DNA from: Globicephala melas
Lineage: Eukaryota; Chordata; Mammalia; Artiodactyla; Delphinidae
NCBI RefSeq assembly: GCF_963455315.2
Contig: NC_083326.1
Span: 42,224,363-42,288,362 of the forward strand
Direction: 5' to 3'
DNA length: 64,000 nucleotides
Part shown: positions 48,119-58,524 of the stretch, piece by piece
Layout: each line of letters opens with the position of its first letter
Position numbering within the stretch: the first letter of the stretch is position 1
Position numbers and translations under genes: made by a program
The notes under the pieces: model-generated
What the model was told of the DNA's origin: nothing
Database searches by the model: none
The model's input: only the letters and a program-made list of their open reading frames with translations

Positions 48119-49852
48119 CATTTTATTTTTTTTATTGAAGTATAGTTGATTTACAACGTTGTGTTAGTTTCAGGTGTAGTTACAATTACATATGAGTATA
48201 TATTACATGTATATGTAGTTACAGTTACATGTATTCAGTTACATATATATTCTTTTTCAGATTCTTTTCCATTATAGGTTATTACAAGATGTTGAATATT
48301 GTTCCCTGTGCTGTTTTTCTATTTTATATATAGCAGTGTGTATCTGTTGATCCCAGACTCCTAATTTATCCCTCTCCCTCACCTTTCCTCTTTGGTAACC
48401 ATAAGTTTGTTTTCTATGTCTGTGAGTCTCTTTCTGTTTTGGAAATAAGTTCATTTGTATCATATTTTTAGATTCCACGTGTGAGTGATATCATACGATA
48501 TTTGTCTTTCTCTGACTTACTTCACTCAGTATGATAACCTCTAGGTCCATCCATGTTGCTGCAAATGGCATTATTTCATTCTTTTTTATGGCTCAGTAAT
48601 GTTCCATTGTATATATGGACCACATCTTCTTTATCCATTCCTCTGTCGATGGACATTTAGGTTGCTTCTATGTCTTGGCTATTGTAAACAGTGCTGCAAT
48701 GAACATTGGGGTGCGTGTATCTTTTCAAATTAGAGTTTTCATCATTTCCTGTTACAGGCCCAGGAATGGGATTGCTGGATCATATGGTAACTCTATTTTC
48801 AGTTTTTAAAGTAAGCTCCATACTGTTCTCCATAGTGGATGTATCAGTTTACATTCCCACCAACGGTGTAGGAGGGCTCCCTTTTCTCCACACCCTCTCC
48901 AGCATTTATTATTTGTAGACTATTTCATGACGGCCATTCTGATTGGTGTGAGGTGATACTTCATTGTAGTTTTGATTTGCATTTCTCTAATAATTAGTGA
49001 TGTTGAGCATCTTTTCATGTGCCTGTTGACCATCTGTACGTCTTCTTTGGAGAAATGTCTATTTTGATCTTCTGCCCATTTTTTTATTGGGTTGTTTGTT
49101 TTTTTGATGTTGAGCTATGTGAGCTGTTTGTATATTTTTGGAATTAATCCCTTGTCAGTCACATTTTTTATGAATATATTTCCTATTCTGTAGGTTGTCT
49201 TTTCCTTTTCTTTATGGCTTCCTTTGCTGTGTAAAAGCTTTTTTTTTTTTTGCCGGACGCGGGCCTCTCACTGCTGTGGCCTCTCCCACTGCGGAGCACA
49301 GGCTCCGGATGCGCAGGCTCAGCGGCCATGGCTTACGGGCCCAGCCGCTCCGTGGCATGTGGGATCTTCCCGGACCGGGGCGCGAACCCCTGTCCCCTGC
49401 ATCGGCAGGCGGACTCTCAACCACCGCGCCACCAGGGAAACCCTGTGTAAAACCTTTTGAGTTTGATTAGGTCCCATTTGTTTATTTTTGCTTTTATTTC
49501 CATTAGTCTAGGAAATGTATCCAAAATAATATTGCTGCAATTTATGTCAAAGGTATTCTGCCTATGTTTTTCTCTAGGAGTTTTAGAGTATACGGTCTTA
49601 CGTTTAGGTCTCTAATCCATTTTGAGTTTGTTTTCATATATGGTGTTAGAGAATGTTCTAATTTTATTCTTTTACATGTAGCTGTCCAGTTTTCCCAGCA
49701 ACACTTGTTGTAGAGACTGCCTTTTCTGTATTGTATATTCTTGCCTCCTTTGTTGTAGATTAATTGACCATAAGTGCATGGGTTTATTTCTGGGCTTTCT
49801 GTTCTGTTCCATTGATCTATGTGTCCGTTTTTGTACCAGTACCATACTAAAA
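48119..49852 (-). mobile_element. 5'-truncated L1, antisense, interrupted by a SINE
   Basis: TTTTTTTATTGAAGTATAGTTGATTTACAACG (3' end) runs through CTCCATAGTGGATGTATCAGTTTACATTCCCACC to ACCAGTACCATACT, where it stops abruptly at 49852. The upstream ORF2 half and ORF1 are absent. Confidence 0.9.
49241..49442 (-). mobile_element. CHR-type SINE, short form, antisense, nested in L1
   Basis: Poly(T) precedes GCCGGACGCGGGCCTCTCACTGCTGTGG...CGCGCCACCAGGGAAACC. The TSD CTGTGTAAAAGCTTTT (from 49227) versus CTGTGTAAAACCTTTT (from 49443) has one mismatch. It is CpG-rich compared with its surroundings, suggesting a younger copy. Confidence 0.95.
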
Positions 49853-49937
49853 CATATAAAATTTGAAAGGAGGTACAGGCATTTAATCTCAAGTACTGTT
49901 TCAACAGAGAGATAAATTTATTATATATTTTTGGTAG

Positions 49938-50310
49938 GTATGTTGTAGTGATTAAGAGCATAAGCTTTGGGGGAATTCCCTGGCAGTCCAGTGGTTGGGA
50001 CTCTGCACTTTCACTGCTGAGGACCCGGGTTCCATCCCTGGTTGGGGAACTAGGATCCTGCAAGCCGCAAGGCATGACCAAAAAAGAACATAGCTTTGGA
50101 ATCTTTTTGACATAGTCCTGAATCTGCACTTTTCTGCTTATTAAATCTGTGAGCTTAGACTACACTTAACATTCTGAACCTTAATTTTTCTTACCTGTAA
50201 AGAAGGAACAATACCTACCTCATAATGTTACTGTATTACATTGAAATAATATATGCAAAGCATTTAATTAGTGTCCGATTTACTGTTGGCACTTAATAAA
50301 TGTTTGTTTT
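49938..50310 (+). mobile_element. MIR SINE, sense, split by a short SINE
   Basis: GTTGTAGTGATTAAGAGCATAAGCTTTGG continues at 50100 with AATC...CCTGAATCTGCACTTTTCTGCTTATTAAATCTGTGAGCTTAG...TGTTGGCACTTAATAAATG. It ends about 280 bp before the GAREM1 exon. Confidence 0.8.
49971..50084 (+). mobile_element. CHR-1-like short SINE, sense, nested in MIR
   Basis: GGGAATTCCCTGGCAGTCCAGTGGTTGGGACTCTGCACTTTCACTGCTGAGGACCCGGGTTCCATCCC with a short A tail. Imperfect TSDs GCATAAGCTTTGG and ACATAGCTTTGG flank it. Confidence 0.9.
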
Positions 50311-50529
50311 ATTATCATTGAAATACAATCATTAAGATAGAATGAGGTATTTGAAAATCTCTTTGCACATAAGTGGGAAACATTTTTATGGAACCCTGTG
50401 TGTGTACAGTTGTCAACTTGGTATGAAATGCCTTTTTTTATTGGTAACTCAAAAGTGAACTTTTTCTCATCTTGGGATGAACTGTCAACTTCTCCATTAG
50501 TGAAGTTTTAACTAACAAAATTTTATTGC

Positions 50530-50531
50530 AG
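50530..50531 (+). other. Decoy or alternative acceptor 56 nt upstream of exon 2
   Basis: The sequence taactaac (50509-50516) followed by aaaattttattgcag is a textbook branch point plus acceptor. Splicing here would add 56 nt and shift the frame: G|AG is followed by six sense codons and then TAA at 50552-50554. The product would be a nonsense transcript. Whether it is ever used cannot be told from sequence. Confidence 0.45.
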
Positions 50532-50585
50532 AGAATGGAGTAAACAGACGCTAATTCTAAGTTTCTCATATAAAATTTATTTTCT

Positions 50586-50587
50586 AG
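50586..50587 (+). other. GAREM1: Splice acceptor of GAREM1 exon 2
   Basis: The AG dinucleotide follows a short, A-interrupted pyrimidine tract (aaaatttattttctag), so the site looks weak. A plausible branch point is cgctaat, with its A at 50554, 33 nt upstream. It is chosen as the real acceptor because only this junction restores Gly-Glu-Cys in frame. Confidence 0.85.
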
Positions 50588-50728
50588 GAGAATGCATAGA
50601 AGGGCTGCGGGAAAATGACTACCTTCTGATTCATTCGTGCCGTCAGTGGACCACCATCACTGCCCATAGCTTGGAGGAGGGGCACTATGTCATTGGGCCA
50701 AAGATAGAGATTCCGGTACATTATGCAG
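50588..50728 (+). CDS. GAREM1: GAREM1 coding exon 2 (partial gene: 47 codons, phase 1 to phase 1)
   Basis: This is the only protein-coding exon I can support. The sequence ttctag|GA GAA TGC ... TAT GCA G|gtaaag has consensus splice sites at both ends. It encodes 46 whole codons, containing EGLRENDYLL, HSCRQWTTITAHSLEEGHYV and GPKIEIPVHYA, with no stop. I recognise this as the second exon of GAREM1 (FAM59A). The paralogue GAREM2 fits less well at the HSCRQWTTITAHS and IEIPVHYA stretches. The split codons at each end (G|GA and G|GN) would both encode glycine, matching NGEC and YAGQ in the human protein as I recall it. One difference from my memory of human is Ile for Val in the ECxEG stretch. 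GAREM1 is a cytoplasmic adaptor that links EGF receptor signalling to ERK through GRB2 and SHP2 binding. This exon lies in its N-terminal CABIT domain. The proline-rich and tyrosine-bearing regions and the C-terminal SAM domain lie in exons beyond this window. Confidence 0.9.
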
Positions 50729-50730
50729 GT
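50729..50730 (+). other. GAREM1: Splice donor of GAREM1 exon 2
   Basis: The junction GCAG|gtaaag is close to the mammalian donor consensus. The exon ends after the first base of a codon (phase 1). Confidence 0.88.
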
Positions 50731-51559
50731 AAAGCTCCTTTCAAGAGACAAGAAACGACTAATGAAGGGTACTTGAATATGCTAATTTTCTCCTCCACAG
50801 TGAGAAAATAGGAATTGTCTATAAACTAGAGGGTATAATGACTTAGAAAAAGATGAATGAAACACTTTGGTTATTTTATCAGTGAAAGCTCAGATTCATT
50901 TTGTCATAGGCATTTCTAATTAATGCATGTAGTTAAGCGTGAATTCTTAAGCACAGATTCTTATTAGATATTTATAAAATGAAAATGGTACAAACACAAA
51001 GATCATCTCTGGAATGACAGTCCATATGCGTAACCAGCCTCTGAACACCAGTATCTCTGAATAAACCTGAGCACGATTTGTGAATGACTTTGATGTCATG
51101 GTTTCACAAGATACCATTTCACAAACAAGCATTGTGGTCTGGTTTTAAAAGTATTGGATTGAAAGGTCAGATACCTGAACATGTCCCTCTTTGCAAGGAA
51201 GCGTTTAGAATACAGGCAGCAGAGGTGACCTCACTGCTTAGTTGAATCAGGATAATAACTACCTTCTTGCCTCAGTTGGAACTCCATTCAGTGTAACAAT
51301 GTCATTTAACTAATTTTTATTAAGGGCTTTCTAAATACCAGCACTGTTCCAGGAGTTCATGATACATCTAGTAGCTTAAATCCACTTTCAATAGTGGCGG
51401 CTTACGAATGCAGTTTTTAAAAAACGTTCTGTATATATATTTCCTATACTTTCTTCTGGTGCTTATAGTTCATTATGTGAAGGATCTTGACTTTTTCTCT
51501 ACTATTGTTAATTTTTCAAAAGTCTCTAGCAGGACACTGTAATTGATTAGCTATAAATT
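50731..51559. other. Proximal intron 2, unique sequence
   Basis: No repeat or exon recognised immediately downstream of the GAREM1 exon. Confidence 0.5.
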
Positions 51560-51712
51560 GTATAGCCCTAGACTGCCGTCATGTTTTTGAGTGACTCCTC
51601 TACATTGCCCAGAGAGTTGTCTGTTTGGAAAAGAGACCTTGCTATATCCCCACTGTCTAGAACAGCAGCAAATGGTGTGTGTTCAGTAAATATTTTTTGG
51701 ATGAATGAATGG
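51560..51712 (+). mobile_element. L2 LINE 3' end, sense
   Basis: CTATATCCCCACTGTCTAGAACAGCAGC...TCAGTAAATATTTTTTGGATGAATGAATGG is the typical L2 terminal sequence. Confidence 0.75.
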
Positions 51713-52214
51713 TTTGGTCCCCCTTTTATTCCTAGGAGTCTTCATTGCTAGATATGACCTAGAGATCACTAAATTTCTCAAAATCCTTCTTATTCCAGAA
51801 AAATTATAAGAAAGAATTTCTCTTGCCTGAAACCCTGTCCTGGAATTCTCTTGCCCAGATGTAGGAGTAGACTTCATAGAAAAAGGAGGAACATATAGCT
51901 ACAGAAAGTATTACGACTGTGAGATTGGGAGCCAGGCCAAAGGGGCAGAGAATGAGACAGACCCTCCACCTGCCCAGTCTCTCCTGCCAGTGGTCCCACA
52001 ACAGGTGAGATCCATGCTAGTTTTAGCAGAACCAAAATTCTGTCCCTTGTGGAAAACCGAGAAGGAAGGTGTAAGATTGTGATTCACATATATGATTTTA
52101 CCTAATCTGCTGTGTTCTTCTTTTAGTAGATTGAGTTTTAGTCTTTCCCCCAAATCCATTGCTCCATGACATCGTTCGTCCCAAATGCATGCTGTCATTT
52201 GATCAGTTACTCAG
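51713..52214. other. Unique intronic sequence
   Basis: No recognised repeat or exon. Confidence 0.5.
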
Positions 52215-52615
52215 ATCTCTTTAGAGACTCCGTATGCCACCAGTCTCTTTGACTTATTGCTCAGAGCCCTCACAGGGGCTGGTTCTAGTCCACTTCTCCA
52301 AACTTACCTCTTCTACTCTGAAGAGTGAGCCTTCCACTCTAGCTAGATTAGTCACCTCACTGTGTCCTGGATATCCTGAGTACTTTTGCACTTACACCAT
52401 TCCCCGGGCGGCGTTGCCTTCCTTGGCCATGCTTTTATCAGAGCCTGTCATTGCATCAGGAGGGGGCAAGTACCCCCGACTCTCCCCATGTGGTCTTCGA
52501 TGTACTTACCGTGTATCACATTCATTTAGCACATCCTCGGGCTTCGTTCAGTTACCTTTTCCTACAAGCACACACATCTTCACTTGCCAGCTGCACTGTA
52601 CACTCCTTAACAAGT
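52215..52615 (+). mobile_element. Probable L2 fragment, sense
   Basis: TTACCTCTTCTACTCTGAAGAGTGAGCC...GCACTTACACCATTCC...AGCTGCACTGTACACTCCTTAAC follows the L2 3' region order but is diverged. The 127-codon open frame here is not a gene. Confidence 0.5.
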
Positions 52616-52698
52616 GAGACCAATTCTAAAAACCTTTGTGAGTCCTTAAGATCTGTACACAAAAGATACAGTTCTTTATGGCTGCAGATGCTTCACCT

Positions 52699-52876
52699 AG
52701 GGATCTCAAACTTGGCTGTACATTGGAATCACCTGGGAAGCTTTCAAAATGGCTGATGCCCAGTTCCCATGTTCAGGGTTCTGGTAATTGGTTTTGAGTG
52801 TGGGCTGAGCATTAGGATTTTAATAGCTCCTCTTGTATGTAGTTAAATTATGCAGCCAAGGCTGGGAATCCTTTGT
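52699..52876. mobile_element. hAT-Charlie-type non-autonomous DNA transposon (MER class)
   Basis: CTCAAACTTGGCTGTACATTGGAATCACCTGGGAAGCTTT at the left is mirrored by TGCAGCCAAGGCTGGGAATC at the right, the inverted terminal repeats of a short MER-type element. The core has GATGCCCAGTTCCC. Confidence 0.72.
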
Positions 52877-53210
52877 TCTGGAATGGGCATTCACAGTGTC
52901 AGATGATCAGATTTCCCTAAATACCTGCAAATATTTGCAAATGTTTTATTGTTCTGAACATTTTTTAAAATAGACATTCACATTCCACTGGGATAAAAGA
53001 TATGGTATGTTCAACAGCTTACCCTTTATCTGCAGGGAAATGATAGTACACTTAATTGGGAGACCCCAGGGCGTGTATTGCAAATGATACTATTTTTTTT
53101 AAAGTGAAATTGAGGTCCCAAGACTAAAAGGAAACATGAACACTAAGACTGTACCACTTTACATGAAAAGAAAGAAAATATATTAAAGGAAGAAAAACTT
53201 GAAATAGAAC
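52877..53210. other. AT-rich unique sequence
   Basis: No recognised element. Confidence 0.5.
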
Positions 53211-53552
53211 TATCTTGGTTCAAGCTGCTATAACAAAATACCATAGACTGGATAGATCATAAACAAAAGAAATTTATTTCTTGAGAAGTCCAAGATCAAG
53301 GTGCCAGTAGATCCGGTGTCTGGTGAGAACTCAATTTTCTGGTTTGCAGATGGTCATTTTCTTGCTGTGTCCTCACAAGTTAGAGAGAGAGAACAATCAT
53401 CCTTCTCAAGTCTGTTCTTATAAGGGCACTAATCTCATTCATGAGGACTCCACCCTCATGACCTAATTATTTCCTGAAGGCCGCACCTCCAAATTCCATT
53501 ACATTGAATTACTCTGATTTTGGGAGGATGTAAACATTCAGTCCATAAAAAG
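53211..53552 (-). mobile_element. MaLR (MST/MLT1-type) LTR, antisense
   Basis: CAAGCTGCTATAACAAAATACCATAGACTGG...AAGAAATTTATTTCTTGAGAAGTCCAAGATCAAGGTGCC...TTGCTGTGTCCTCACA...CCACCCTCATGACCTAATTATTTCC. No viral gene is attached. Confidence 0.82.
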
Positions 53553-53861
53553 TAACCAATGGTTTATGAGACATTTGATAAGATTATTTCAAAGAGCATC
53601 CTAGGGGATATTTTATTTCAAAGAATTTATTATCAAGTCCAGCCTTTGGAAGAGAGTATAAAGTAAATTGTGGAGACTAAAAATATCATATATGTCTCTG
53701 GTTTATTAGTGTTTTAATTTTAATTCGTAGAAGAAACCGTTATTCATGCATGTTGTACTAATTTGTTGTAATTTCATATAGGTTAAGAGTCATCACTCAT
53801 TCTTTGAGGAAAATTAATAAATAATAATTAAATATGTTTAACATAGTAATAAAATCTACCA

Positions 53862-54090
53862 GCTTTGTAATCAGCCTAGTTGGATTCCTGGTTCTGCCAC
53901 TTACTGTCTGTATTTGGGCAAGTTACTAAACCTCTCTGAATCTTAGTTTCCTCATCTGTTAAGTGGGGATAACTATAGTGCCTTTCTCTTCAGCTAGTTG
54001 TGAAGATTAAAAGAGGTAATGCAAGTGAAGCACCTTTCTGAGCGCTTACTAATTCCAAGCGCTCCATAGTGTTAATAGTGGTGATTATGG
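53862..54090 (+). mobile_element. MIR SINE, sense, nearly complete
   Basis: GGATTCCTGGTTCTGCCACTTACTGTCTGTATTTGGGCAAGTTACTAAACCTCTCTGAATCTTAGTTTCCTCATCTG...GTGAAGATTAAAAGAGGTAATGC. Confidence 0.93.
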
Positions 54091-54351
54091 TAGTGATAGC
54101 AGTAAAATGTTTCTAAAGATTTAACTGTTTATTTTGAAGTACAGATTACAAGTTGAATTACTTTTCTGCTCCTTAAAGCAGGCTGAATACTGATACCCCT
54201 CAATGTTGTTTTGGCTGCTGGGTTTTTTTGTTGTTGTTTTAAACTTTTTACTTTGAGGCTGCAATCGTATGATATATTCCTTTATACTATTTACCCATTT
54301 TTACCATCATTTGCCATGTTTGTTGTATTCTTTTCCTCCATCTCTTTCTCT

Positions 54352-54369
54352 GCGCGCGCGCGCACACAC

Positions 54370-54406
<37 letters not shown>
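54352..54406 (+). repeat. (CG)n(CA)n alternating purine-pyrimidine tract
   Basis: About 12 nt of GC alternation run straight into a CA run with one G interruption, roughly 55 nt in all. This is the classic sequence type able to adopt Z-DNA. Confidence 0.95.
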
Positions 54407-54407
<1 letters not shown>

Positions 54408-54723
54408 ATATTATTTATTTATCCCGAATCATTGGAGAGCAGATAGCACACATCCCCCTTAGACTTCATTATGTATTTCCTAAGAACAGGGATATCCTCT
54501 TATGTAACCACAGTACTGTTAGCAAATTCAGGACATTTAATACTTTAATCTGCGGTCCATGTTCCAGTTTTGTCAGTTGTCCCAATAATATTTTTTCGCT
54601 CTAGGACAGCACCTAGTCTGGGACCCCTTATTGTATTTCCCTATCATGTCTCTTTAGTCTCCTTTAATCTGGGATAGTTCCTTATCCTTCCCCTTATCCT
54701 TCCTTCCTGATGTGTTTTATGAC

Positions 54724-55057
54724 TTTTTTTTTTTTTTTTTTGGCTGCGTTGGGTCTTCGTTGCTGTGCGCGGGCTTTTTCTAGTTGCTGAGTGGGGGCTA
54801 CTCTTCGTCGTGGTGCGTGGGCTTCTCATTGCTGTGGCTTCTCTTGTGGAGCACAGGCTCTAAGCACATGGGCTTCAGTAGTTGTGGCACATGGGCTCAG
54901 TGGTTGTGGCTCGCGGGCTCTAGAGCTCATACTCAGTAGTTGTGGCACATGGGTTTAGTTGCTCTGCAGCATGTGGGATCTTCCAGACCAGGGCTCGAAC
55001 CCATGTCCCCTGCATTGGCAGACTGATTCTTAACCACTGCGCCACCAGAGAAGTCCC
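54724..55057 (-). mobile_element. CHR-type SINE, long form, full length, antisense
   Basis: A T20 run precedes GGCTGCGTTGGGTCTTCGTTGCTGTGCGCGGGC...CAGTAGTTGTGGCACATGGG...CTGCGCCACCAGAGAAGTCCC. At about 334 bp it retains the central block missing from the short forms. A short TSD, TATGA, is visible. Confidence 0.95.
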
Positions 55058-55690
55058 TATGATATTTTTGAAGAATATAGGCAAGTTGTTTTATAGACTA
55101 GCCCTCAATTTGGGTTCCCCAGGCTGTTCATGATTAGATTGAGATTATGCACTTCGGTCTGGTTGTGTCCTCCTCAGGGAATCACATCTAGAGACACGGG
55201 ATGTCCCTTTGTCCCTTATTGGTGACATTGATTTTGATCACTCGGTTAAGGTGTTGTCTGATTTCTCTGCTGTAAAATTACCATGCTTTGTGTTACTGGG
55301 AAATTTGAAAGAAGGTTCTTTGAGATTCTGTAGGTATCTTATTCCTTCTCTAACTCTCCCCTTTTGTTGAGCAGCTATTGATGTTTCCTGTCTGATTCAA
55401 TTTTTACTTTGAAGGTGGCAAAACAGTGCATTTCTAACGTAACTCCATCATTCCTTCTTATATGTGTTGTCATTCTACTGTAAGGAAGAGCTGTTCCTTC
55501 TGTCCCATTGTTCAGTTAGTTACCTTTTATTATCAGCATGAAATTATGGATTCTTACTTCAGGAAGGGGGTCAAAATATCTTCCTGTCCTTGTTTATTTT
55601 GATGCTCAAATTGTCTCATATTTTGCCATTTGGGTACAAGCTGGCCCATCTGTCTTTATGACATGCCCCCTTTTCCTTATTTTCTGTTGC

Positions 55691-56819
55691 AGGTAGCAAC
55701 CATTCTTCTCAGTTAGTGTACCATTTTCATCAGGGCTACTGCACTGTCCTATTCCAGGCAACGCTCCTTACTTTGTGGTCTCTGTAAATGGTGTCCCTTG
55801 GAGTTGTGCACTGCACAGCCAAGGCAGTTGTACACAGCTCTATTCACATATATTCTGGAAAGTTGTGAAACTCAGCATTTTAGAAAATCACAGAGTGCCT
55901 TTCCCATATTTTTTATCAGAGATTTTCATGAAATTCCTCATGTGAAAAGAAATAATTTCATAAAATTTTCAGAAAAGAGAAATATGACTTGAAGTCCCTT
56001 ATCAGAATTATACTCTGATGTGGTGGTAATAAGAGTCGCCTTACTCTGAATTCTGAAATTATTAGATGTGCTTTGAGAAAAAAAATAAAGACTTCCCTTA
56101 TTCTGACAAAGTAAGTTTTTTATTTGGGATAAAAGGAATTTTCTTGGTTTAACAAACAGTTGATTCCGAGAGAGAGAATGTGTTCAGTCAGCATCAGCAT
56201 CACGTATTTTGCTAACAGCAGGGAAACCGCTCAAGAAAAATTGGCATAGTGTTTAGAAAAATGATTGCAGCTTTCAGACAACTTTTAGTCAAAAGGTATC
56301 AGAGATCAGTTTAATCTAAACTCTAACTTCTTGTTGCTACCGAAAGGGCAAAGATTTCCTAAGGAATGTACAAGACAGAATGTGGAATTTTTCTGCATTC
56401 TGTGTACTCAGACCATCTAAATTCCTGCCTGGCACTCCATCAGACACTGCTAACTCACCCTGCACGCTTCCTGACTTGTTCAACCAAAAAAAAAAAAAAA
56501 AAAATCTATTTTTAAGAATTAGAAAAGGGAACCTAGTGCAACTTAATTATAGCCAACAGTTTGTAAAGATGAATGATTTCCATTTTACAGTTCACATTTC
56601 TATTCATCAAATTCCTTGTGTCTCTGCAGCTCAGAGTGGTCCAGCTCGCGCATGTTGCTTACACTAAAGCATGTGTCTCAGGGTTTACGCTGAGCCCTTC
56701 TAGGGCCTTAAACCTAATTTGGTATTCACAATTGGACATTTTGTCCTTTAAAACTAATATAAACTTCAGGCTCCACAAAAAGCTGGATACGCCGTTGCCT
56801 CTGGAATTTTATTTGCCCT
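55691..56819. other. Unique intronic sequence
   Basis: An A-run lies at 56486-56504. The open frame at 56380-56667 crosses it and is unsupported. Confidence 0.5.
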
Positions 56820-56960
56820 TTTAAGCTCCAAGTTTCCAAACTATAAAATGAAGTTTTACCTTAGAAAATGTCGTGAAGATTTTCTGAGATCTGACTTGTG
56901 TAAGTGACTCAACACTGTCCCTGTCACGAGATGAGTACTAAATAATGTTACCTCCTCGTT
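56820..56960 (+). mobile_element. Probable MIR fragment, sense
   Basis: AAGTTTCCAAACTATAAAATGAAG...GATTTTCTGAGATCTGACTTGTGTAAGTGACTCAACACTGTCCCTGTCACGAGATGAGTACTAAATAATG. Confidence 0.45.
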
Positions 56961-57779
56961 ATCAACTCTGTCGTGAAAACCAGAAAAAGCTCTCTCTAGA
57001 GACACAGCTCTGAGAAATCAAATGAATCAGAATGGGAGGTGTCTGTACCCGTGATCCACCACTTGGGGAAGTAGTGGAATTCCGACTGGGTTTATGAAAA
57101 TATAAATCATTTGACGGCGTGCTTGGTGTCATCATCACCGAACAGATTGCTACTTGAATATAAGCATCTGAGATAAACTCCAGCCACGTTTGGCTTCTAT
57201 TTTTAAATTCTCATCCTCCTGCAAATCTGGTGAATCTTTAACAAGCTAAAATGATCTCAGTACTGCCCTCCTAGCTACAGTATGTACAGAAATAGGTAAC
57301 AGTGGAGCCCAAGGTTGGTTAGAATTGCTTATGAAATCTGCAAGGCCCTTCTCAGCAAGCACCTGCATTTATATCAGCAGTACCTGTTTTTAAAAATGTA
57401 GGATGTGCAGTGTCTGTCTCTCGGGCAAAATTATAGTAATGTGATATTCTAACATAACCTTGAATTGTAATTACTGAACAAAGGGAAGTGTTGAAACAAG
57501 CTAATTTTATTCTCCTGGGTTGTGAGTTTAATTAGTGTGAATCATCTGTTTACAAAAGTGACTACTTTTGTAAAACATCTTGTGTACTTTCTCTGTTACA
57601 TGGGATAAAGCTTATGTGATAAAATGGAAAGTAACCAAATGGTCTTTTAAAAAGTCCTCAGGACCAATGTAGTATGCCAAGGAACATTATCCCAGCCAGT
57701 TTTGCCAGTAATAAATATTAGCTATCTAACAAATAACCATTTTTCTTAATTGAATCTTTAGGTCACAGATAGCAATAAC
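56961..57779. other. Unique intronic sequence
   Basis: No recognised element. Confidence 0.5.
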
Positions 57780-57990
57780 TCAGATTTATGTAGTGTTTAG
57801 TATTCTTTTGTTAACTCAGCATTTTACTTGTATTTCTTCATGCAGCTTTGACAACAAACCCATGAGGCGGGTTCTATTATTATCTGCATTTGTGCACAAG
57901 TGCAAACCGAGGTTCAAAGATGTTAAGGATCTTGTAATGTTACACAGTAATAGGTGTGATTTGAACCCAGGATATGCGGCTCCAGAACCT
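57780..57990 (-). mobile_element. MIR SINE, antisense
   Basis: ACAACAAACCCATGAGGCGGGTTCTATTATTATCTGCATTTGTGC...GTTACACAGTAATAGGTGTGATTTGAACCCAGG matches reverse-complement MIR. The 125-codon open frame at 57793-58170 begins inside it. Confidence 0.87.
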
Positions 57991-58380
57991 GATTTCCTCA
58001 CCACAATTCTCTGGAAAGTGCTAGAAGGCACTTCGCACAAGGAAGATATTCTGACCATCACAGAGAAGAGAGATCTGTTAGAATTTGCTAGTAAATTGAG
58101 TAAAGCTTTTGCTTTTCTTTCCTTACACGCACAGCTCCCCACTTGTAATCTGACTCTAGGGGAAAACTAAGGAAACATATATTTCTCTTGACCTTTTCCA
58201 GATTCATAAGTCATCTGCGTACAGGTGACATTCCCATTTCTAAGTAAATTACAGGAAGGAGCAAAGACAGAAGAGCTTCCAGGAGAGCCTGTGGGAGATC
58301 GAGAGGATGCTGTGGGAACCTGGGGGCCTTCCTATCCAAGTCTGGAGGCCAGGGGAGAAGGTCTTTTAAGTGTGACTTAG
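57991..58380. other. Unique intronic sequence
   Basis: No recognised element. Confidence 0.5.
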
Positions 58381-58524
58381 GAAGTTGGTGATATTCAAAA
58401 GGACAGGCTCGGTGAATAAATGGCAGGAAAATTAGACTTCACCAGGGGATTAAAAATGAGTGGAAGGTGAGACAGCAACACAGATCAACTATGTGTGCCA
58501 GTGTAGTAAAGAAAAGTAAGTAAA
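58381..58524 (+). repeat. 144-bp tandem duplication, copy 1
   Basis: GAAGTTGGTGATATTCAAAAGGACAGGCTCGG through GTAGTAAAGAAAAGTAAGTAAA. Copy 2 follows directly. Copy 1 has no SINE. Confidence 0.97.

Larger units (their letters stand above)
1..50587 (+). other. GAREM1: GAREM1 intron 1 (distal part, inferred)
   Basis: Everything upstream of the exon reads as intronic: repeats plus unique non-coding DNA. No second GAREM1 exon, CpG island or first exon is visible. The assignment rests on the exon alone and on knowing that the mammalian gene has very large early introns. A different 5' exon or nested non-coding transcript cannot be excluded. Confidence 0.7.
54235..55690 (-). mobile_element. Old L1 (L1M-type) 3' region, antisense
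   Basis: It has the same 3'UTR type as 26335-27480: TCTCTTTAGTCTCCTTTAATCTGGGATAG...CTCAATTTGGGTT...GATTAGATTGAGATTATGC...GATCACTCGGTTAAGGTGTTGTCTG. A CG/CA tract and a long CHR SINE lie inside it. Confidence 0.82.

Noticed and set aside
49542..50129. 195-codon minus-strand open frame
   Set aside because: A fusion of antisense L1 ORF2 remains and a CHR-1-like SINE; no gene.
54211..54604. Open frames with His-Thr repeats
   Set aside because: Translation of the CA microsatellite within old L1 sequence.
57793..58170. 125-codon open frame
   Set aside because: Starts inside an antisense MIR and runs into unique DNA; no splice signals or familiar protein.
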